Source: Palsa-504 sp963739135 (GTDB taxonomy: Bacteria; Actinomycetota; Actinomycetes; Streptosporangiales; Streptosporangiaceae). From it: a stretch of 64,000 nt of DNA. The notes beneath the pieces are model-generated. The model worked only from the letters and a program-made list of their open reading frames with translations. It did not search any database and was not told the origin of the DNA. The position numbers and the translations under genes were made by a program. The stretch lies in the NCBI GenBank assembly GCA_963739135.1, contig CAVTZG010000013.1, positions 372,001-436,000 on the forward strand, given 5' to 3'. How positions within the stretch are numbered: position 1 is the stretch's first letter; the number at the start of each line of letters is the position of its first letter. This document shows positions 59,635-64,000 of the stretch, piece after piece.

Positions 59635-60615
59635 TCAGGCCTCCTGCCGGGTCCGCGGGTCGAGGAACGCGTAGACGAAGTCGGCGGCCAGGTTGGCCAG
59701 CAGCACCGCCAGCGTGATGATCAGGAAGATCCCCTGCAGCAGCGGGTAGTCGTCGCTGCCGATCGCGGTGAACAGCAGGTATCCCACCCCCGGATAGGAG
59801 AAGACGATCTCGGTGAGCAGTGCGCCCGAGACGATGAACCCGATGGCCAGTGAGAAGCCGGCCACGCTGGGCAACAGCGCGTTCCGGGCCGCGTAGCTGA
59901 TCACCCGCCCCGACGGCAGGCCCTTGGCCTGCGCGAGCAGCACGTAGTCCTCGTCCATCGTGGTGATCATCATGTTGCGCATCCCGATGATCCAGCCGGC
60001 GATGGAGGCCAGCACGATGGTCACGGCTGGCAGCACGGCGTGGTCAATCACGTTCGAGATGAACGGCCAGTTGAAGCCCGGGTTCAGCGTGGTGGTGTCG
60101 TAGCCCGAGTTCGGCGGGAACCAGCCCAGTTTGGTCGCGAACAGCGCGACGGCCAGGATCGCGACGAAGAAGTACGGCGCGGCCTGGAAGAACGTCATGG
60201 CCGGCAGCAGCCCGTCCAGCCAGCTGCCCCTCTTCCAGGCGGCAGCCACGCCGAGCAGCGTGCCGAGCACGAAGCTGATCACCGTGGCGACGCCGACCAG
60301 GGCGATGGTCCAGGGCAGCGCGGCCCGGATCAGGCCGCCGACCGAGGCCGGGTAGAAGTTCAGCGAGGTGCCCAGGTTCCCGTGCAGCAGGTGGCTCCAG
60401 TACTGCACGTACTGGCCCCACAGCCCGGTCTTGGTTTGCACCCCGTACTGCAGCTCGAGGGCGGCGATGGCCTGCTTGGACTCCTGACCCTGGACCCGGC
60501 CCAGCACCGCCAGCGCCGGGTTGCCCGGCATCAGCCGCGGGATGAAGAAGTTCACCGTGATCGCGACCACGGCGGTGACCAGGTAGAACGCGATCCTGCG
60601 GGAGATCATGCGCAT
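59635..60615 (-). CDS. ABC transporter permease (DppB/OppB type)
   Basis: A 326-residue permease from ATG 60615, with GAGGAG before it. RRIAFYLVTAVVAITVNFFI and RLMPGNPALAVLG are the normal OppB start. Later: the coupling helix DYVLLAQAKGLPSGRVISYA and GALLTEIVFSYPGVGYLL. It ends 1 bp before the DppC start. Together the two form the channel for the oligosaccharide or peptide bound by the lipoprotein at 52.6 kb. Confidence 0.93.
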   Translation of the reverse strand: MRMISRRIAFYLVTAVVAITVNFFIPRLMPGNPALAVLGRVQGQESKQAIAALELQYGVQTKTGLWGQYVQYWSHLLHGNLGTSLNFYPASVGGLIRAALPWTIALVGVATVISFVLGTLLGVAAAWKRGSWLDGLLPAMTFFQAAPYFFVAILAVALFATKLGWFPPNSGYDTTTLNPGFNWPFISNVIDHAVLPAVTIVLASIAGWIIGMRNMMITTMDEDYVLLAQAKGLPSGRVISYAARNALLPSVAGFSLAIGFIVSGALLTEIVFSYPGVGYLLFTAIGSDDYPLLQGIFLIITLAVLLANLAADFVYAFLDPRTRQEA

Positions 60616-60625
60616 AGCCGACTCC

Positions 60626-61915
60626 TCAAATCTCCCGGTACCAGCCGATATCGGCCCGGTCGGCCGGGGCCGGGCAGCCGCAGCTCTCCCGGCGGATGAG
60701 CTCGGTGGGCAGCACGATGTCGCGGACCGGCAGGTGCTCGTGGTTGAGCATCGAATACAGCACGTCGAACGCGGTCGTCCCCATCTGCTTGATCGGCTGG
60801 CGGACGGTGGTGAGGCTGGTACGCAGGTGGCGGGCCAGCGGGATGTCGTCAAAGCCGGTCACCGCCACCTGCCCGGGGACGCTGAGACCGTGCTTGCGCA
60901 GCGCGGACATGACACCGAAGGCGGTCTGGTCGTTCGCGCACACGATCGCGCGCGGCAGCGCACGGCCCGTCTCGAGCAGCTGATTGATGACCTGGGCGCC
61001 GCCCGAGGCGAAGTAGTAGCCCTGCCATTCCGGCCCGCACTCCAGGGTCGCCCCGGCCGCGGCGGTCTCGGTCTCGAGGACCTCCCGCCGCTCGATGCTG
61101 TCCGGGCTGTCGGCGTAGCCGCCCAGGTAGCCCAGGGAGCGGTAGCCGTGGTCGCGCAGCAAGTGCCGGGCCAGCGCGCGCATGCCCGCCTTGTTGTCGC
61201 CGTGGACGTTCGCCGTGGTCGGGGTCGCGTACCCGGCCAGCGTGACGATGGGCAGCTGCCGGGACAGCCGGTCCATCTGGTCCGGCTCCAGCACCCGGTC
61301 GTGCAGGATCAGGCCGTCGCTCTTGCGGGCCAGCGCCAGCGTCCGGCCGCCCGCGTCGTGCTCGGTGATGCCGACCGACCGGATCAGCAGGTCGAAGCCG
61401 CGGCGCTGGGCCGCCGTCTCGATACCGCGGTTGATCAGGTCCGGGTACTGCAGGCTCTCGGCCTCGTCCGCGAACAAGTCCTCGTCCCGATCCGCGGCCG
61501 GCCATGGCCGGCGCACGATCACGCCCACGACCTCCTTCAGGCGGGCGCTCAGCGCCCGCGCCGCCCCGTCCGGCACGAAGCCCAGGTCGGCCACTGCGGC
61601 CAGCACCCGGACCCTGGTGTCCTGCCGCGGGTTCCGCTGCCCGTTCAGCACGCGCGACACCGAGGCGATGGACACCCCGGCCGCCCGCGCCACGTCGTAA
61701 ATCGTCGGCGGCGCCGTCGGATCCCCGGCCAGGCTCCCCATCCCGGAGACCGCGCTGCCGCCGTCGCTCGTGCTGGCCGAGCCGCCTGCCGCGCCCGTGC
61801 TGGCCACGTCGCCCGCCGCATCGGCTGCCGCGCCCGTGCCGGCCACGTCGCCCGCCGCATCGGCTGCCGCGCCCGTGCCGGCCACGTCGCCCGCCGCGTC
61901 CTCGTCCGCCGTCAC
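60626..61915 (-). CDS. LacI-family transcriptional regulator
   Basis: A 429-residue repressor with GTG start at 61915 and GAGGAG upstream. The HTH and hinge follow an unusual ~70-residue N-terminal tail: TIYDVARAAGVSIASVSRVL NGQRN, then ALSARLKEVVGVIVRR. The ligand domain ends TVRQPIKQMGTTAFDVLYSM and a Cys pair (RESCGCPAP). The tail contains DAAGDVAGTGAAA three times, from a 39-bp tandem repeat (61786-61902). It heads the ABC/GH3 operon, 10 bp before the first permease, and has two CGGTAAGCGCTTACCG operators upstream. It should repress the operon until the sugar binds. Confidence 0.92.
   Translation of the reverse strand: MTADEDAAGDVAGTGAAADAAGDVAGTGAAADAAGDVASTGAAGGSASTSDGGSAVSGMGSLAGDPTAPPTIYDVARAAGVSIASVSRVLNGQRNPRQDTRVRVLAAVADLGFVPDGAARALSARLKEVVGVIVRRPWPAADRDEDLFADEAESLQYPDLINRGIETAAQRRGFDLLIRSVGITEHDAGGRTLALARKSDGLILHDRVLEPDQMDRLSRQLPIVTLAGYATPTTANVHGDNKAGMRALARHLLRDHGYRSLGYLGGYADSPDSIERREVLETETAAAGATLECGPEWQGYYFASGGAQVINQLLETGRALPRAIVCANDQTAFGVMSALRKHGLSVPGQVAVTGFDDIPLARHLRTSLTTVRQPIKQMGTTAFDVLYSMLNHEHLPVRDIVLPTELIRRESCGCPAPADRADIGWYREI
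61786..61902. repeat. 39-bp tandem repeat, three copies, inside LacI gene
   Basis: Units at 61786-61824, 61825-61863 and 61864-61902 differ by only a few bases. Each adds 13 residues of a Gly/Ala/Asp-rich tail ahead of the DNA-binding domain. Copy number could vary without breaking the frame. Confidence 0.85.
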
Positions 61916-61934
61916 CGCATCTCCTCACCTGCGC

Positions 61935-61950
61935 CGGTAAGCGCTTACCG
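61935..61950. promoter_or_regulatory. LacI-type operator O1
   Basis: CGGTAAGCGCTTACCG is a perfect 16-bp palindrome with the central CG typical of LacI-family operators. It is 20 bp before the LacI GTG, over the expected start of the operon. A second exact copy lies 66 bp away. Confidence 0.88.
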
Positions 61951-61999
61951 ATATCGCCCGAAGAAAGGCGCCGCCACTGACGGCACCCGATCTCCGCGT

Positions 62000-62017
62000 C
62001 CGGTAAGCGCTTACCGG
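62000..62017. promoter_or_regulatory. LacI-type operator O2
   Basis: CCGGTAAGCGCTTACCGG, an 18-bp perfect palindrome containing the same 16-bp core as O1. The 66-bp centre-to-centre spacing is close to six helical turns, which allows co-operative binding or a tight loop. Confidence 0.88.
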
Positions 62018-62338
62018 CGCTGTATGCCAGCAGCGTACGTCTATCGGACGATTTATCTCAAGTGCCTTCACGGCGAGTGTTACGGGAACGTGACACGGCC
62101 GGAGGCCCGGGCCGGCGGGCGCCGCCGGGCTCCAGCGCTGTGCCGGCCGCCCGACCAGGCGATCAGCTACGACACAACAAAGTAACGTCGGCCGCACTCG
62201 TTACCGGCCGCGTAACAACCGAGTAATACGTCCGAAACTCTCGCATGGGACACATTCCTTGCAGGAATACGGAGCGGCCGGGGTAGAGCCAGCGCACAGG
62301 TTGGCCCCCAGAAGGCCCCGATAGCCCCTGGAGGCGTA
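62018..62338. other. divergent control region of LacI operon and amt
   Basis: 321 bp without a gene. The left part should hold the LacI promoter; the right part holds a three-box GlnR-like site and the amt leader. A possible attenuating stem (TTGCAGGAATACGG region) is not clear. Confidence 0.5.
62212..62238 (+). promoter_or_regulatory. candidate GlnR site upstream of amt
   Basis: GTAAC-AACCGA-GTAAT-ACGTCC-GAAAC gives three 5-bp boxes with exact 6-bp gaps. It matches the actinobacterial GlnR pattern gTnAc-N6-GaAAc. A further GTTAC lies just to the left (62200). It is about 100 bp before amt, a known GlnR target in this phylum. Nitrogen control is inferred. Confidence 0.6.
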
Positions 62339-63778
62339 GTGGTTCCATATCCTAGCTGGCTGAATGCCGGGGATAACTCCTGGCAGATGACAGCTGCCAC
62401 GTTCGTCGGGTTGATGTCGATCCCGGCCCTGGCGGTGCTCTACGGCGGCCTCGTCCAGAAGAAGTGGGTGATGAACACCATCATGATGGTGTTCAGCACC
62501 TTCTGCCTGGTCTTGATCACCTGGGTCCTGTGGGCGTACAAGATGGGCTTCGGCACACCGCTGGTCAACACGTTCCTCGGTGCACATGGGGGTTTCCTCG
62601 GTGACCCGCGGGCGGTGCTCGGGTCCAACGCCCTGCAGGGCCAGACGAGCATCCCGCTGGTGAACGCCGGGGTACCGAGCTGGCACTTGCCGCAGGCCTC
62701 GGTGATCTACTTCCAGTTCGTGTTCGCGGCCATCACCCCGATCCTGTTCATCGGCAGCGTCCTCGGCCGGATCAGCTTCAAGGTGTGGATGATCTTCGTG
62801 CCGCTGTGGATCACGTTCGCCTACGCGGTGAACGCGTTCCTGCTGTGGGGCGGCGGCTTCTGGGCGGCCAAGGGCGCACTGGACTTCTCCGGCGGCTACG
62901 TCATCCACCTGGCCGCGGGCGTGTCGGGCTTCGTCGCCGCGGCGGTGGTCGGCCCGAGGCTCAAGCGCGACCGCGAGCGCGCCATCCCGAACAACCTCGT
63001 GTTCGTCGCGGTCGGCGCTGGCATCCTGTGGCTGGGCTGGAACGGCTTCAACGGCGGTGACCCGTACTTCGCCGGCGCGGACGCCGCCGCCGCGGTCGTC
63101 AACACCAACCTCGCGACCGCGGTGGCCATGATGACCTGGATCTTCATGGACATGGCGTTTAGCTCGGAGAAGAAGCCCACGTTCCTGGGCGGCCTGAACG
63201 GCATGATCTGCGGCCTGGTCGGCATCACCCCGGCGGCCGGCTACGTGAACGGCTTCGGCGCGATCATCATCGGCCTGGTCTGCTCCTCGATCGTCTGGGT
63301 GGCCTGGTACACCCTGCCGAAGTACGTCTGGCCGTTCAAGAAGGTCGATGACGCACTCGGCGTGGTGTACACGCACGGCATCGCCGGCCTGTGCGGCGGC
63401 CTGCTGGTCGGCCTGCTGGCCGACCCGAGGATGATCGTGTACCTCGGCATCGGCAAGAATCCCTCGATCTCGGGTACGGGCCTGTTCTACGGCAAGGCGC
63501 ATCAGCTGCTCGTGCAGGCCGGCGCGGCGCTCACCATCATCGTCTGGGACGCGGCCGTCACGTTCCTCATCCTGATGTTCATCAAGTACGTGCTCAGGAT
63601 GAAGCTCCGGCTGCCCGATGAGGTCCTGGAGATCGGCGACGTGGCGGTGCACGGCGAAGAGGCGTACCCGTCCGACGAGCTGGTCAGCGTGGGGGCCACC
63701 TCGGCCGCGGACGAGCTTTCCGCCGCCGACGGCAAGCTGCCCGAGAGGGCGTCGACCGCGCGGAAGGACGATTCCTAG
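62339..63778 (+). CDS. amt: ammonium transporter
   Basis: A 479-residue Amt/MEP/Rh-family channel with about 11 transmembrane helices. GTG at 62339 follows GGAGG. Family blocks: WQMTAATFVGLMSIPALAVL, LYGGLVQKKWVMNT, the signature DFSGGYVIHLAAGVSGFVAA (twin-His pore region), WLGWNGFNGGD and THGIAGLCGGLLVGLLADP. A ~70-residue acidic cytosolic tail follows the last helix. It takes up ammonium. No glnK gene is within the window downstream. Confidence 0.95.
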   Translation: MVPYPSWLNAGDNSWQMTAATFVGLMSIPALAVLYGGLVQKKWVMNTIMMVFSTFCLVLITWVLWAYKMGFGTPLVNTFLGAHGGFLGDPRAVLGSNALQGQTSIPLVNAGVPSWHLPQASVIYFQFVFAAITPILFIGSVLGRISFKVWMIFVPLWITFAYAVNAFLLWGGGFWAAKGALDFSGGYVIHLAAGVSGFVAAAVVGPRLKRDRERAIPNNLVFVAVGAGILWLGWNGFNGGDPYFAGADAAAAVVNTNLATAVAMMTWIFMDMAFSSEKKPTFLGGLNGMICGLVGITPAAGYVNGFGAIIIGLVCSSIVWVAWYTLPKYVWPFKKVDDALGVVYTHGIAGLCGGLLVGLLADPRMIVYLGIGKNPSISGTGLFYGKAHQLLVQAGAALTIIVWDAAVTFLILMFIKYVLRMKLRLPDEVLEIGDVAVHGEEAYPSDELVSVGATSAADELSAADGKLPERASTARKDDS

Positions 63779-63823
63779 CGGCCCTCCGAGCCTGCGCTAC
63801 GTGCGGCCGTAGCGTAACCAGGG

Positions 63824-63858
63824 GCGCATCCGGGCACCGCTGCGGTGCCCGGATGCGC
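63824..63858. terminator. strong bidirectional hairpin terminator
   Basis: GCGCATCCGGGCACC and GGTGCCCGGATGCGC form a perfect 15-bp stem with a GCTGC loop, between convergent amt and DUF427 genes. No long T-run is present, as is common in high-GC actinobacteria. Confidence 0.85.
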
Positions 63859-63875
63859 CTCCGGGTCTAGCCGGG

Positions 63876-64000
63876 CTAGGAAAAATGCGTCGTCGGCCGG
63901 GCCAGCCGCTGGCCGTCCAGGCTGATGTCGGCCTTCTCGTTGTAGAACGCAATCATTCCCGCGATGGGCAGCAGCTGCCTGGTGGGGAAGTCATAGGCCC
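63876..64000 (-). CDS. DUF427 protein, C-terminal part
   Basis: The last 41 residues are in the window: AYDFPTRQLLPIAGMIAFYN, then EKADISLDGQRLARPTTHFS and a TAG stop (63876-63878). The pattern (P...I.gyvAFYN.k.d...DG....rP.T.fs) is the usual ending of DUF427 proteins, small beta-barrel proteins of unknown activity. The rest is beyond the right edge. Confidence 0.8.
   Translation of the reverse strand, partial: AYDFPTRQLLPIAGMIAFYNEKADISLDGQRLARPTTHFS

Noticed and set aside
61786..61902. 39-bp direct repeats suggestive of iterons
   Set aside because: They lie inside the LacI coding frame, are contiguous and there is no replication gene nearby.
60608..62185. 525-codon open frame on the plus strand
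   Set aside because: Antisense to the LacI gene; no motif, and the end is made of the reversed 39-bp repeat.

Overview
The window is high-GC DNA with actinobacterial coding style: dense G/C third positions, GTG starts, ATGA/GTGA gene overlaps, HxlR/TetR/LacI regulators, DUF222-HNH and actinobacterial integrase fragments, and a candidate GlnR site before an ammonium transporter. It looks like the chromosome of a free-living soil-type actinomycete. I cannot name genus or species from the sequence alone.

Layout. (1) 1-8 kb: scattered metabolic genes (GMC oxidoreductase, alpha/beta hydrolase, broken carbonic anhydrase, acyl-CoA dehydrogenase, SDR/HxlR divergon), several truncated. (2) 8.5-22 kb: a mobile-element and gene-remnant zone. 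It holds two IS110-family elements, one with a structured leader that could be a bridge RNA. It also holds pieces of tyrosine integrases, a broken large serine recombinase beside a DUF222/HNH fragment, a BrnT/BrnA-like toxin-antitoxin pair, an IS21 istB tail, and clipped ends of AI-2E transporter, SDR, GH15, NmrA-like and flippase genes. (3) 20-34 kb: a membrane/stress cluster with an MprF-type flippase carrying a degenerate kinase domain, a diacylglycerol kinase, PAP2 phosphatase, HdeD, DUF1269, DUF2252, a frameshifted rhomboid, a phosphoesterase lipoprotein and a TetR regulator. (4) 34.7-43.8 kb: an aromatic catabolic cluster. A divergent flavin hydroxylase and TetR precede a five-gene operon of extradiol (VOC) dioxygenase, FAH hydrolase, acyl-CoA ligase, second flavin hydroxylase and DoxX protein, with most genes overlapping by 4 bp. 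(5) 43.9-49.9 kb: GH15, a truncated PIN domain, methyltransferase/DinB, DUF899, a 39-residue membrane peptide and an ArsR/SRPBCC pair. (6) 50-62 kb: an oligosaccharide-use operon read leftward: LacI regulator, two Dpp-type permeases, two ATPases, binding lipoprotein, GH3 beta-glucosidase. The first ATPase gene is interrupted by a group II intron in antisense orientation. (7) 62-64 kb: amt, a strong terminator and the end of a DUF427 gene.

How the parts work together. The sequence suggests three local control circuits. A closely similar AT-rich operator (core ATCA-N4-TGAT) lies at the promoter of the TetR gene at 29 kb, between hdeD and a small ORF at 32 kb, and on the promoter of the dioxygenase operon at 37.7 kb. 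The LacI gene has two identical 16-bp palindromes upstream and heads the sugar operon. The ArsR/SRPBCC pair has a perfect 10-bp inverted repeat at its start. The most striking single feature is the group II intron: removing exactly 56405-58324 rejoins the ATPase gene in frame (359 + 760 = 1119 bp), so the insertion is precise, yet its orientation means the host mRNA cannot splice it. Several genes have frame breaks at G/C homopolymers. These may be true decay or sequence errors and should be checked before calling them pseudogenes.
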